A stretch of DNA of 64,000 bases from Kaistella faecalis (GCF_019195395.1 NZ_CP078067.1:372001-436000), one strand, 5' to 3'; shown: positions 42,990-52,312, counted from the stretch's first letter. A program made the numbers and translations. The notes: generated by a model from the letters alone, not told the origin.

Positions 42990-44303
42990 ATGAAAAAACG
43001 ACTCCTTTCTGCTGCTGCTGTATCGTTCCTGGGAATGATCATTAATGCACAGCAAATTAAATTCGAGGAATATGATCTTCCTAACGGGCTGCACGTCATT
43101 CTTCATCAGGACAACACCGCGCCTGTAGTAACCACAGGTGTAATGTATCACGTAGGCGCCAAAGATGAAGTTGTTGGCAGAACGGGAATGGCGCACTTTT
43201 TCGAACATTTGCTTTTCGAGGGAACCAAAAATATCAAACGTGGCGACTGGTTCAAAATCGTTTCCTCAAACGGTGGGACCAACAATGCCAACACCACTAA
43301 TGACAGAACTTATTATTATGAAACTTTCCCTTCCAATAACGAACAACTGGGTTTATGGATGGAAAGCGAAAGATTGAAAAGCGGCACCGTTAACCAAATC
43401 GGAGTAGATACGCAGAGAGAAGTAGTAAAGGAGGAAAAACGCCTGAGAATGGATAACCAGCCTTACGGAAATCTTTTCACTGCTGTACAGAACAATTTGT
43501 TCACCAAACATCCTTATCATTGGTCAACCATCGGTTCGATGGAGGATTTGAATGCGGCTACCCTATCAGAATTTCAGGATTTTTATAAAAAATTCTATGT
43601 GCCGAACAATGCAACTTTAGTTGTGGCTGGGGACATCAAACCTGAACAGACCAAAAAGTGGATCATGGAATATTACGGCGACATCCCAAAAGGAACTGTT
43701 TATCCTAAGAATTTCCCGAAAGACGAACCGATTACAAAGGAAAAAGAAGTAACGGTTACCGATAAAAACATTCAGCTTCCGGCTTATGTTTTTGCGTACA
43801 GAACACCTTCGAACAAAGAAAAAGATGCTTATACCCTTGACATGTTGTCTTCTTATTTGAGCAACGGAAAATCATCGGTACTTTACAAAAAACTTGTAGA
43901 TCAGGAGAAAAAAGCGCTTCAGGTTCAGGCTTTCAACCAAGGTTTGGAAGATGCGGGAATCTTTGCTTTCTTCGCGATTCCAATGGGTGCTACGCCTAAA
44001 AATACTCTTCAGAATGATATTGATGCAGAAATTAAAAAGTTACAGACTACTTTGATTTCTGAAGAAGATTACCAGAAACTTCAGAACCAGTACGAAAACC
44101 AGTTTGTAAACTCAAACTCATCTATTCAGGGCATTGCAGGTTCTTTAGCGACAAATCATGTGCTGATGGGAGATACCAACCTCATCAATAAAGAGCTCGA
44201 CATTTACCGTTCAGTTTCAAGACAGGATATTATGAATGCGGCGAAAAAATACCTCAACCCGAACCAAAGAATCATCATCAATTACTTACCTGAAAAAAAA
44301 TAA
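42990..44303 (+). CDS. M16 family zinc metallopeptidase, active subunit
   Basis: 437 residues from the ATG at 42990, chosen because it gives a proper signal peptide (ending INAQ at about 21) and the upstream Cys-rich frame does not. The inverted zinc motif H69-F-F-E72-H73 is intact, with a glutamate cluster at 144-149 supplying the third ligand. It has both the catalytic N-domain and a second M16 domain (about 175-430). Periplasmic. The next gene begins four bases after its stop and encodes the inactive partner, so the pair likely forms a heterodimeric peptidase like other two-subunit M16 enzymes. Confidence 0.9.
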   Translation: MKKRLLSAAAVSFLGMIINAQQIKFEEYDLPNGLHVILHQDNTAPVVTTGVMYHVGAKDEVVGRTGMAHFFEHLLFEGTKNIKRGDWFKIVSSNGGTNNANTTNDRTYYYETFPSNNEQLGLWMESERLKSGTVNQIGVDTQREVVKEEKRLRMDNQPYGNLFTAVQNNLFTKHPYHWSTIGSMEDLNAATLSEFQDFYKKFYVPNNATLVVAGDIKPEQTKKWIMEYYGDIPKGTVYPKNFPKDEPITKEKEVTVTDKNIQLPAYVFAYRTPSNKEKDAYTLDMLSSYLSNGKSSVLYKKLVDQEKKALQVQAFNQGLEDAGIFAFFAIPMGATPKNTLQNDIDAEIKKLQTTLISEEDYQKLQNQYENQFVNSNSSIQGIAGSLATNHVLMGDTNLINKELDIYRSVSRQDIMNAAKKYLNPNQRIIINYLPEKK

Positions 44304-44306
44304 TCC

Positions 44307-46352
44307 ATGAAATACAACTTTAAATATATCGCGGCAGCATTTTTAATTTCAGGAATGCTTTCTGCGCAAAAAATAAATAAGGACGAAATGCCGAAACCCG
44401 GCCCTACGCCAACAATTAACATTGCAAAGCCCAAAACTTTCACCCTGAAAAACGGACTTACCGTAATGGTGGTTGAAAACAACAAATTACCAAGAGTGAA
44501 TATGAGCCTCTCCATGGACCGCCCGCCAGTTTACGAAGGTAAGATCGTTGGGGTGAGCCAAATTATGGCAGATCAGTTGGGCAGTGGAACAACGACGATG
44601 AGCAAAGAAGATTTTAACAAGAAAATTGATTTTCTTGGGGCGAATTTAAATTTCTCTTCAGCCGGTGCAAATGCAAACACGCTTTCAAAATATTTCCCTC
44701 AGGTTTTAGGATTAATGGCCGACGCTATTGTAAAGCCTAAATTTTCCGAATCAGAAGTTAAAGACTCCAAAGACAGAATGATCGAAGGTCTGAAAGCTGA
44801 CGAAAAAAACGCAAGTTCAATCGCGAACCGTGTTTCTACAGCACTTACGTACGGAAAAAACACTTCCAGAGGTGAATTTGAAACTCAGGAAAGCATCAAA
44901 AACATTCAGCTCACTGATGTGCAGAATATGTACAACAAATATTACGCTCCGAACAATGCATATCTTGTTGTAGTTGGTGATGTGAAATATAACGAGGCTA
45001 AAAAAATGATTGAAAAAGCATTTTCAGGCTGGAAAAAATCGAGCACCACTTTCAGTCCGTTAGAACCGGCTGCTAATGTTGCTGCTACAGAAATTAATGT
45101 TGTCGATGTTCCAACCGCGGTTCAGTCGGTGGTTTCTGTCGGAAACATCAATAACCTGAAGATGAGCGACCCGAATTATTTCTCGTCAATGATCGCCAAT
45201 TACATTTTAGGCGGCGGCGGTGAAGCGAGACTTTTCATGAATCTCCGTGAGAAAAACGGTTTCACGTACGGCGCTTATTCATCAATGACCGCAAGTAAAT
45301 ATTCACCAAATTTTTCCGCGAATTCCAGTGTTAGAAATGAAGTTACCGATAAAGCGGTAAAAGAATTTATGAACGAACTGAATGCGATTTCTAAAGTAAC
45401 ACCTGATGAACTTGCGAATGCAAAAGCAAAACTGAAAGGAGATTTCATCCGTTCTCTTGAAAGACCGGAAACGATCGCGAGATTTGCGCTGAACGAAAAA
45501 GTGCAGAATCTGCCTGCAGATTTCTATGCAAATTATCTTAAATCCATAGATAAAGTAACGGCAGCTGATGTTTCTGCAGCAGTGAAAAGTACGATAATGC
45601 CTAACCAAAGCAGAATTTTTGTTGCTGGTAAAGCAGCTGATATTGCTGAAGGTCTTGAAAAATTAGGTTATCCTGTAAAATATTATGACACTGAAGCAAA
45701 TCCCGCGGCAAAACCGTCAACCCAGAAAATGGATGCCGGAGTAACGTTAGCTACGGTTGCCGACAAATACATCGATGCCATCGGAGGTTTAGCTGCAGTA
45801 CAGAAAGTGAATTCTATCACCACGGATGCTTCTGCAAAAGTACAGGGTATGGATCTCGATATGAATATGATTCAGGCGAAAGGCGGGAAAATGAAAATGG
45901 AAATTAAAATGATGGGTAACACCTTCCAGAAAATTGTTTTCGACGGAAAAGAAGGCTACATGGAAATGCAGGGACAGAAATCCCCAATGCCGGACGATTC
46001 TAAAAAAGAACTTGCTGACGCAACGGAACTTTTCCCAGAATTAAATTTCGCTAAATCCGCAGATTACAAATTAGCCGGAATTGAAAAATTCGAGAATGAA
46101 GATGCTTACGTAGTAAAGAAAGATAAAAACAGTTATTACTACAGCGTAAAAACAGGCATGAAACTGGGCGAGACCAAAATACAGAAAGGTCCTCAGGGAG
46201 AAATGACCGTTCCTACTATTTTCGGTGATTACAAGGTAGTTTCCGGGGTAAAGCTTCCATACAAAATGTCGCAGAATATGGGCGGAATGCCGGTGGATTT
46301 CACGGTGAAATCTTACCAGATTAACCAATTCAAAGATTCAGATTTTAAATAA
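44307..46352 (+). CDS. M16 family protein, catalytically inactive subunit with extra C-terminal domain
   Basis: 681 residues with a signal peptide (ending LSAQ). The M16 body is present (about 40-460), but the zinc motif position reads Q-I-M-A-D instead of H-F-F-E-H, so it cannot bind zinc. The LREKNGFTYGAYSSM stretch of the substrate-binding half is intact. Residues about 480-681 add a domain rich in Met and Lys (FQKIVFDGKEGYMEMQGQKSP) that resembles LolA-type lipoprotein-sorting folds. This matches the known active/inactive design of two-subunit M16 peptidases. Co-transcribed with the active subunit; terminator follows. Confidence 0.87.
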   Translation: MKYNFKYIAAAFLISGMLSAQKINKDEMPKPGPTPTINIAKPKTFTLKNGLTVMVVENNKLPRVNMSLSMDRPPVYEGKIVGVSQIMADQLGSGTTTMSKEDFNKKIDFLGANLNFSSAGANANTLSKYFPQVLGLMADAIVKPKFSESEVKDSKDRMIEGLKADEKNASSIANRVSTALTYGKNTSRGEFETQESIKNIQLTDVQNMYNKYYAPNNAYLVVVGDVKYNEAKKMIEKAFSGWKKSSTTFSPLEPAANVAATEINVVDVPTAVQSVVSVGNINNLKMSDPNYFSSMIANYILGGGGEARLFMNLREKNGFTYGAYSSMTASKYSPNFSANSSVRNEVTDKAVKEFMNELNAISKVTPDELANAKAKLKGDFIRSLERPETIARFALNEKVQNLPADFYANYLKSIDKVTAADVSAAVKSTIMPNQSRIFVAGKAADIAEGLEKLGYPVKYYDTEANPAAKPSTQKMDAGVTLATVADKYIDAIGGLAAVQKVNSITTDASAKVQGMDLDMNMIQAKGGKMKMEIKMMGNTFQKIVFDGKEGYMEMQGQKSPMPDDSKKELADATELFPELNFAKSADYKLAGIEKFENEDAYVVKKDKNSYYYSVKTGMKLGETKIQKGPQGEMTVPTIFGDYKVVSGVKLPYKMSQNMGGMPVDFTVKSYQINQFKDSDFK

Positions 46353-46374
46353 GCTTTATTTAAAATGTTTTTTG

Positions 46375-46405
46375 AAAACGGCAGCTTAGGCTGCCGTTTT
46401 TATTT
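46375..46405 (+). terminator. Terminator after the M16 operon
   Basis: AAAACGGCAGC and GCTGCCGTTTT pair perfectly around a TTAG loop, followed by T-rich sequence. Confidence 0.85.
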
Positions 46406-46509
46406 GCCGAGATTTTAATTTTGTTAAAAAAAGTGAAGATTATAATTTTCTGAAATAATAAGGGCACAATAATTGTAAATATGCTAACATAATCCAAAAA
46501 CATAAGGCC

Positions 46510-46764
46510 ATGTCAGAAAATATACTCTCTTTAGAAGATCTTAAATTTTTAGAAAAACTTCATTCCCACTATGGATTAGAATTTATCCGTTTTGACGATT
46601 CGGGAATTAAGATCAATAACCAAAATTTACTTACTGACGATTCTGACAGAACAGATTATTTCAATCTGTTAAATGAAATATCAAAGAAATTAAAATACAG
46701 GTTGAATTCTAATTTTCAGATGAATTTCACCAGTTCATTTAATTTTGATGTTGTACGCGTTTAA
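46510..46764 (+). CDS. Small hypothetical protein
   Basis: 84 residues, not recognised. It is acidic and polar with no signal peptide or membrane segment; an N-terminal helix (LSLEDLKFLEKLHSHYG) is followed by a likely strand and a DSDRTDYFNLLNEISKKLKYRL helix. No strong promoter box was found upstream, but the ATG stands after a typical A-rich spacer, the codon use resembles its neighbours, and a terminator follows. It ends 69 bases before the convergent response regulator. Confidence 0.5.
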   Translation: MSENILSLEDLKFLEKLHSHYGLEFIRFDDSGIKINNQNLLTDDSDRTDYFNLLNEISKKLKYRLNSNFQMNFTSSFNFDVVRV

Positions 46765-46781
46765 ATTTTGCATTCAATCAT

Positions 46782-46815
46782 AAAAAAAGACAAACTTATC
46801 GGTTTGTCTTTTTTA
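46782..46815. terminator. Bidirectional terminator between the small protein and the response regulator
   Basis: An A-run plus GACAAAC pairs with GTTTGTC plus a T-run around a six-base loop, symmetric for both strands. Confidence 0.85.
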
Positions 46816-46833
46816 TTTCCTACTATAACTGTT

Positions 46834-47199
46834 TTATGCCGTGAGCTGATTCAACTTATTTACCACTTCGTCAATCTCAAAAGGTTTTGCGATAAACGCA
46901 TTGGCACCAGACTGAATTGCAGTATGCTCCAGACCGCGACTTGCAGACATCATTACAACAGGAATATTTTTAGTGATTTCGTTTTCTTTCAGTCTTTTAC
47001 AGATATCTCTACCGTCTTCACCGGAAAGCCACATATCCAAAAGGATAATATCGGGTTTTGAAACTGATTCAACATAATTAAAAATTTCGGAACCGCGTTC
47101 GAAGGCATTTACTTCGAAACCTTCAAAATCGAGCATTATTCCTAAAGAATCCAGAATCGAAACGTCATCATCGACTATTATTATTTTTTTTGAATTCAT
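46834..47199 (-). CDS. Receiver-only response regulator
   Basis: 121 residues: a single REC domain with no output domain. D10-D12 form the acidic pocket, D55 in ILLDMWLSGEDG is the phospho-acceptor, S84 in MMSAS and K105 in IAKPFE complete the switch. It sits 10 bases after the histidine kinase stop and is its likely partner. With no DNA-binding domain it should act by protein contact or as a phosphate carrier in a relay. Confidence 0.92.
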   Translation of the reverse strand: MNSKKIIIVDDDVSILDSLGIMLDFEGFEVNAFERGSEIFNYVESVSKPDIILLDMWLSGEDGRDICKRLKENEITKNIPVVMMSASRGLEHTAIQSGANAFIAKPFEIDEVVNKLNQLTA

Positions 47200-47209
47200 T
47201 TTTATCTTT

Positions 47210-49051
47210 TTAAATTTTCACCACAGGAAGTGAAAAACTGAATGTTGATCCTTTTCCAAGTACACTGTTTACCCAGATTTTACCGTGGGAACGTTCTACG
47301 ATCTGTGCTGCGATATAAAGTCCCAGCCCAAGTCCCGGAAAAGTACTTTGTTCATCGCCGCTGACCCGGTAATACTGTTCGAAAACCCTGTCTTTTTTCT
47401 CCTCCGGCATCCCAATCCCAAAATCGTGGACGGTGAAAACAGTTTCATCATTATTCCCGGTTACCTCGATAATAATCTTTTCAGCTTCCGGCGAATATTT
47501 AATTGCATTAGAAATTAAATTGGTGATTACCTGACTTATACGTTCACGGTCTGCAAAAACCATACCTACATGCTCCGATTCGATTTCTATTTTATGCATT
47601 GTACTCATCTGTAACTCTTCCGCGGTCTCCAAAACCAGTTTCTCGAAGTCGAAGACATCTTGATTAAGATGAATTTTTCCGGAATTGATTTTAGTGACAT
47701 CGAGCAAATCACCGATTAACGAAGTGAGTTTAATAACCTGAAGATCCATTTTTTTAGCAAACTGCGCATTTTTTTCGTCGCCTGTTTTCTTCAACATTCT
47801 TTCTAATACCTGTGCATAAAGTTTTAGAGAAGTTAGAGGCGTTTTCAGTTCATGGCTTGCGATCCCAAGAAAAGTATCCTTCTGCGCGACAAGATTCTTA
47901 AACTCATGGATATTGGTGCTTGTGCCGATCCACTTTACCACCTCACCTTCCACTGTGACCGGCGTTGCACGATTGAGAAACCAGATGTATTCGCCGGTGC
48001 GGGAATCGCGGATTCGATACTCCATTTCAAAGTTCTGCGAATTCCTAATGCTCTCTTCCCACCTTTTCTTAACTAAATGCAGATCAGCAGGATGTACGAT
48101 ATCTTCAAAGTTAAATTCGTTCACTTCTTTTTCCGCACAGTTAAGCAGGTCCAGCAAATTACGGTTGAAATAATCGAATTTTCCGTCGGAAGAGGTCCAT
48201 ACGATTTGAGGCATCGCTTCTGCAAGGTTACGGTATTCGACTTCGCTTGCTTCTGCTCTTTTTCTGGCCTCTACCAATTCTGTAACATTCATTGCTACAT
48301 TCATAATGGCATAGATGTTACCATTAGCATCACGAAGCGGCTTATAAGAAAAATTGTAATAATATGTCTGCAAAACACCATCTACCACCAGGTCCACTTT
48401 ATCTTCCTGCGCCACGTAAGGAACACCTGTTTTAAAAATATTCTGAAGAATACCGATAAAAGGCTGGCCCTTAAGTTCCGGCAGCGCTTCCTCGAGTGTT
48501 TTTCCGATAACCGATTTATCTTTACCCCAGGTCTTGATCATCTGGTCGTTAGCAAAATCAATGATAAGATCTTCACCTACATAAATTCCTGTGGAATAAT
48601 CGGAAATCTCCATAAGTTCTTTAAAACGGATTTCGCTTTCCTTCAGCTTTTTTTCCGATAGTACTTTTTCTGTAACTTCGGTGGCAACCACACTTACTCC
48701 GGTAATTATATCATTATTGAAGATGGGTGAATAGACAAAATCAAAATAGCACTCATTCAAAATGCCATTTTTTTCGATCATAGCAAGGACGTTATTACCT
48801 TTATAAGCAACCCCTGTATTATAAACTCCATTTAAAATATTAGGAAATTCCTGCTCTTCTATTTCGGGCAAAGCTTGCAGAAGAGGCAGACCTATCACAC
48901 TTTCATCTTTACCCCATAAATCGAGAATCTGACGGTTAGCAATTTCTACAACCTGATCCTTTCCCATTAACATCGCTAAAGCTACAGGAGCCTGACTGAA
49001 AAGAGTGGTTAAAGAGTCTAAACTCACATTGTTAAGTAGAAAATTTTTCAT
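47210..49051 (-). CDS. Cytoplasmic multi-PAS sensor histidine kinase
   Basis: 613 residues with no membrane helix. Three PAS domains (about 15-125, 140-255 and 270-385) precede the kinase. The first two share PLLQALPEI and LEEALPELKGQPF type blocks, so they arose by duplication. The H-box FLGIASHELKTPLTS gives H400; later VITNLISNAIKYSP (N-box), VHDFGIGMPEE (G1) and GLGLGLYIAAQIV (G2) are intact. The signal is probably cytoplasmic (redox or small molecule), but the cofactor cannot be read. Operon with the receiver-only regulator. Confidence 0.93.
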   Translation of the reverse strand: MKNFLLNNVSLDSLTTLFSQAPVALAMLMGKDQVVEIANRQILDLWGKDESVIGLPLLQALPEIEEQEFPNILNGVYNTGVAYKGNNVLAMIEKNGILNECYFDFVYSPIFNNDIITGVSVVATEVTEKVLSEKKLKESEIRFKELMEISDYSTGIYVGEDLIIDFANDQMIKTWGKDKSVIGKTLEEALPELKGQPFIGILQNIFKTGVPYVAQEDKVDLVVDGVLQTYYYNFSYKPLRDANGNIYAIMNVAMNVTELVEARKRAEASEVEYRNLAEAMPQIVWTSSDGKFDYFNRNLLDLLNCAEKEVNEFNFEDIVHPADLHLVKKRWEESIRNSQNFEMEYRIRDSRTGEYIWFLNRATPVTVEGEVVKWIGTSTNIHEFKNLVAQKDTFLGIASHELKTPLTSLKLYAQVLERMLKKTGDEKNAQFAKKMDLQVIKLTSLIGDLLDVTKINSGKIHLNQDVFDFEKLVLETAEELQMSTMHKIEIESEHVGMVFADRERISQVITNLISNAIKYSPEAEKIIIEVTGNNDETVFTVHDFGIGMPEEKKDRVFEQYYRVSGDEQSTFPGLGLGLYIAAQIVERSHGKIWVNSVLGKGSTFSFSLPVVKI

Positions 49052-49228
49052 CGCTGCGAATTTAGAGAAAAATATGGCAACCTTTTAAATAACTTCATAT
49101 TATGGTAACATTATGTCCCTCTCAAATATTTTTTGGTATAATAAAGCCTGTGCCTTAACATCCAAAATTGTTCCAAATTGCGCTGTTATTTAGGCGATAA
49201 ATTATCTTTTATATTTCAAAATAATAAT

Positions 49229-49236
49229 TATATTTG
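49229..49236 (+). promoter_or_regulatory. -7 promoter element for secG
   Basis: TATATTTG, an exact match, 24 bases before the secG ATG at 49261. It overlaps a TTG that would otherwise be taken as a start. Confidence 0.6.
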
Positions 49237-49260
49237 CAGTTCGAAAACTTTGAAATAGAA

Positions 49261-49608
49261 ATGAATACAATTTTTACATTATTCATGATTCTGATCATGA
49301 TTATTAGCGTCTTACTTATCATCATTGTAATGGCTCAAAACCCTAAAGGCGGCGGTCTTTCCGGAACATTCGGGGGAACTTCATCTGCACAGTTCGGTGT
49401 TCAGAGAACAAATGATTTTATGGAGAAAGCGACATGGATTCTTGGTGGTGCAATTGTGTTCTTAATTTTATTAAGTGTGATTTTGACAGCGAAACCATCT
49501 TCAACAATGCAGCAGGTTCCTGCCAAAAAAGAAGCTCCAGCACCGCAAACAGCTCCTGGAACAAATAACACGACTACAATGCCTGTTCCGGCTCCTGCGG
49601 GAAATTAA
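49261..49608 (+). CDS. secG: Preprotein translocase subunit SecG
   Basis: 115 residues from the ATG at 49261 (MNTIFTLFMILI). Two membrane helices (about 3-24 and 55-77) flank the conserved MAQNPKGGGLSGTFGG loop, the SecG signature. The C-terminal 35 residues are a Pro/Ala/Thr-rich tail that is longer than usual. It is an accessory subunit of the SecYEG channel for protein export. Single gene with its own promoter and terminator. Confidence 0.93.
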   Translation: MNTIFTLFMILIMIISVLLIIIVMAQNPKGGGLSGTFGGTSSAQFGVQRTNDFMEKATWILGGAIVFLILLSVILTAKPSSTMQQVPAKKEAPAPQTAPGTNNTTTMPVPAPAGN

Positions 49609-49630
49609 AAACAGGTTTTTAACATATTAA

Positions 49631-49661
49631 AAAGCGGTTTAGACGATATCTAAACCGCTTT
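49631..49661. terminator. Bidirectional terminator after secG and the glycan cluster
   Basis: AAAGCGGTTTAGA and TCTAAACCGCTTT form a perfect 13-bp stem around a five-base loop. It lies 23 bases past secG and before the convergent glycosyltransferase-like gene. Confidence 0.85.
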
Positions 49662-49684
49662 CTTATTTTTTGACAATGTGATAA

Positions 49685-50713
49685 TTAATTAAAATTCTGC
49701 TTAATCCCCCAATAGTCATCCTGATTTTGATAGAAAAGGCAGTGAAGCCAGGAGTCCAGGGACATCTTCTCAAGAATTGAGGCATCGAGTGCCCTGAATT
49801 CTGTCTGAAAGAAATCAGCATTTATTTCGATATCATTCCTGTCCAGAATATGTATGTTTTCCGGGTGATAGAAAGGATAATTCTTGATATCGCCATTTGT
49901 CGTCAATAATTTTTTTCCGGAAGCCAGAGCTTCAAAAGTTCTCATCGTGAGACCATTCTGAAACGGTTTATTAATATCAAGAACAGAAAATGAATCCCTA
50001 TAAATTTCAGCAATTTCTGAATGTTTAAGTTTGCTGAAACTGAGTCTGTTCATATCAAAATGCTGTAAGTTTTTATCGAATATTCTTTTTAGGACAAAAG
50101 CCAGTTTACCCGGCGCATAGTAATAAAAGAAACTTTTAAAGCCGCGTTCAGAGCATAAACCCCGTACCTTTTCGCCGATTAAATAGCGGTCGGTATGCGC
50201 TGTTCCGATGAAGGCCACATTAAATTTCGGTGGGGAAATTTTTTCAGAAAGCTTATAATCTTCCAGAAAAAAAAGGGGCCGGAAATGCAGGTGATATTTT
50301 TTTGCATCCGAAGGTTCAAAAGTGAAGTTACTGTCAAAAAAGTTATAAAGTTTCAAGAACTTAGGATATTCTGCAGCAGCATCGTAAGAATAGAAAATTT
50401 TATTTGTATTGGGATTAGCTGATGCAAATTTTTCCAGGAAGGACAGAGGTATAGATTCTCCTTTGATTAAAAGAAAATAATCATAATTTTTTTTCTCCAG
50501 ATTTTGCCAAAGCTTTTCATAATACCGCAGTATCTTCTTTCGGTACAATTTACTTTTCACCCGGATCATTCCTTTCGTAATGATCGTATCTGAAGGTCTT
50601 TCGTTATAAAAATCTACCTCTGCTCCAAGTTCGCGCAGCCTGGCAGCAATGGCTTTTTCGTAACCGAAAAAGTAGGGGGAAATAAAAAGTATTTTCTTCT
50701 GGACAAAATTCAT
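49685..50713 (-). CDS. CgeB-like glycosyltransferase
   Basis: 342 residues, cytoplasmic or membrane associated. It begins KILFISPYFFGYEKAIAARLRELG, a Rossmann-like start, and ends in a GT-B C-domain with FQNGLTMRTFEALASGKKLLTTNGDI and a PENIHIL segment, the layout of CgeB and related spore-coat or capsule glycosyltransferases. The donor sugar is unknown. It is the last gene of the small surface-glycan cluster and follows the epimerase remnant by 11 bases. Confidence 0.75.
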   Translation of the reverse strand: MNFVQKKILFISPYFFGYEKAIAARLRELGAEVDFYNERPSDTIITKGMIRVKSKLYRKKILRYYEKLWQNLEKKNYDYFLLIKGESIPLSFLEKFASANPNTNKIFYSYDAAAEYPKFLKLYNFFDSNFTFEPSDAKKYHLHFRPLFFLEDYKLSEKISPPKFNVAFIGTAHTDRYLIGEKVRGLCSERGFKSFFYYYAPGKLAFVLKRIFDKNLQHFDMNRLSFSKLKHSEIAEIYRDSFSVLDINKPFQNGLTMRTFEALASGKKLLTTNGDIKNYPFYHPENIHILDRNDIEINADFFQTEFRALDASILEKMSLDSWLHCLFYQNQDDYWGIKQNFN

Positions 50714-50724
50714 GATTCTTGGCG

Positions 50725-50919
50725 TTAAGCTACATCACCTTTGAGGAAATTGACTTTTTCAGCAGTGCTATTATACAGAGGAGAATCGTTTTCCGGGCTT
50801 TTAGCGTGAATTTGAGACAAGAGATTATCGCATTGTAACCCATAACCTTCTTCTAAAAGCTTCCGCGCCATCCGTCTTCCAATAAAACCTGCACCGCCGG
50901 TAATGAGTATGTTTTTCAA
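50725..50919 (-). pseudogene. Truncated NAD-dependent epimerase/dehydratase (N-terminal remnant)
   Basis: Only 64 residues remain of a protein family that is normally about 330-380 residues long. The start MKNILITGGAGFIGRRMARKLLEEGY is the dinucleotide-binding motif of NAD-dependent epimerases, and NLLSQIHAKSPENDSPLY...VNFLKGDV matches the next part. The frame then ends at TAA. Only 11 bases lie between this stop and the next gene, so the rest has been deleted rather than frameshifted. Its start still overlaps the upstream acyltransferase gene by four bases, showing that it was once a working operon member. Confidence 0.8.
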
Positions 50920-51476
50920 TTTATCTGGTTATATCTTTCCCAACTATGGGTTTGGTGGTTATACATTTTTACAATTTTTGCAGGCGATCCTGCGATAACG
51001 CAATAATCCGGAAAGATCCCTTTCACCACTGAATTTGTTCCCACCACACACTGTTTTCCCAATACTGTTCCGGCCATGATCGCTGCACCCATACCGATAA
51101 AACAATTCTCACCAATTTTCGTTTCCTTAACATGTATCTTCTGCTTTACCACATGTACGCCAATTTCTGTATATTCGTGATCGATGTTTGTGATAAAAAC
51201 GTTAGCTAGGATAAGAGATCTCTTGCCAATGACTAAATTTCCCGCGGAAGTAATGTGTACATTTTGGGAAATAACTACATCATCCGCAATGTGTATTGTC
51301 CCTCCATCCTGAGTTTCCATGCGCAAGTGAGGGAAGATTCTAACTTTACTCCCAATAAATATATTCCGGATTCCTTTAAAAAAAATTGGTTTGCCCATAT
51401 AGGAAGGTAATCCCAGTTTCCCGAAAAAAGGCGCATAACATAAAGCACGTAATCCCCAAAATAATTTATCTATCAT
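50916..51476 (-). CDS. Acyltransferase with left-handed beta-helix (hexapeptide repeat)
   Basis: 186 residues. From about 40 to 165 it consists of hexapeptide repeats (IHIADDVVISQNVHI, NLVIGKRSLILANVFI, ENCFIGMGAAIMAGTVLGKQCVVGTNSVV) with the catalytic-type histidine in NIDHEYTE. The ending VIAGSPAKIVKMY is typical of O-acetyltransferases of the WcaF/NodL group. It probably acetylates a sugar of an exported glycan. It overlaps GT2 and the epimerase remnant by four bases each, as in a coupled operon. Confidence 0.9.
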   Translation of the reverse strand: MIDKLFWGLRALCYAPFFGKLGLPSYMGKPIFFKGIRNIFIGSKVRIFPHLRMETQDGGTIHIADDVVISQNVHITSAGNLVIGKRSLILANVFITNIDHEYTEIGVHVVKQKIHVKETKIGENCFIGMGAAIMAGTVLGKQCVVGTNSVVKGIFPDYCVIAGSPAKIVKMYNHQTHSWERYNQIN

Positions 51477-52264
51477 ATTTTTGCTCTAAATGGCCTTAAC
51501 AAATATTTCAACTTTGAAAATACAAAATAAAAAAGATATTCCGGAAAATTTATGCGGTTGGTTTGGTACATTTCCCGGATATTTTTCTGGATTCCTTTCT
51601 CCATCTCCTTTAAATTGGCCGAAAGACCTGAAAATCCAAATGATTTTTTCCCATCACCCGCGATAACAAGTTTTTCGGGTAAAAGATACATTCTGTTGTT
51701 AGCCGAAATTCGCATCCAGAAATTGGCATCTTCAGAATATCTCTGGTTTTCATCGAACTGACCTGTATTTTCTAAAACTTTTCTTTTAAAAATTGCCGTT
51801 GATGTTTGTCCTGTAATTTTTATCAATAGTTTTTTCAGTGTAATTTCTACCAAATTAGTATGATTATCAATGACATAAGGATAAACCACTCCTTCATCAT
51901 TCCATAATGCTGTTACAAAATCTGCTTTTAAGCTGTGATTGAGAAGAATTTTCATCTGCCTCTCAGTTTTTTCCGGCAGCCATTCATCATCAGCATCAAG
52001 CAAAGCGATATACTCTCCGTTTGCAAATTCCAGTGCTGCATTCCTGGCTTTCGAAACCCCTCCATTTTCCTGATTGATAAGGATAATATTCATTTGCGGA
52101 TTATTCTGCCGGTAAATTTCTAAGATTTTCTGGCTTTTGTCAGTAGATCCGTCGTTTACAAGGATAATTTCAAATTCCCCGTTCCAGCTTTGATTCTTAA
52201 CAGAATCCAATGCTTTTACGACAGTTTTTTCAGAATTATAAATAGGTATAATAACAGAAATCAC
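51473..52264 (-). CDS. Family 2 glycosyltransferase (GTG start)
   Basis: 263 residues. The GT-A N-domain is complete: MISVIIPIYNSEKTV, VNDGSTDKS (donor loop), and ALLDADDEWLP with the metal-binding DxD. Later the acceptor region EDANFWMRIS is seen. The start codon is GTG at 52264, since the conserved strand begins there. It adds a sugar to a glycan precursor at the inner membrane face. First gene of the glycan cluster, 48 bases after recR and possibly co-transcribed with it. Confidence 0.9.
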   Translation of the reverse strand: MISVIIPIYNSEKTVVKALDSVKNQSWNGEFEIILVNDGSTDKSQKILEIYRQNNPQMNIILINQENGGVSKARNAALEFANGEYIALLDADDEWLPEKTERQMKILLNHSLKADFVTALWNDEGVVYPYVIDNHTNLVEITLKKLLIKITGQTSTAIFKRKVLENTGQFDENQRYSEDANFWMRISANNRMYLLPEKLVIAGDGKKSFGFSGLSANLKEMEKGIQKNIREMYQTNRINFPEYLFYFVFSKLKYLLRPFRAKI

Positions 52265-52312
52265 GATTGAAATTATTAAATTATGATTTAAATGTGTGAG
52301 ATAAAATTAAAC

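Noticed and set aside
49052-49228. Small RNA gene in the spacer before secG
   Set aside because: No strong hairpin or promoter-terminator pair was found; only the secG promoter is supported.
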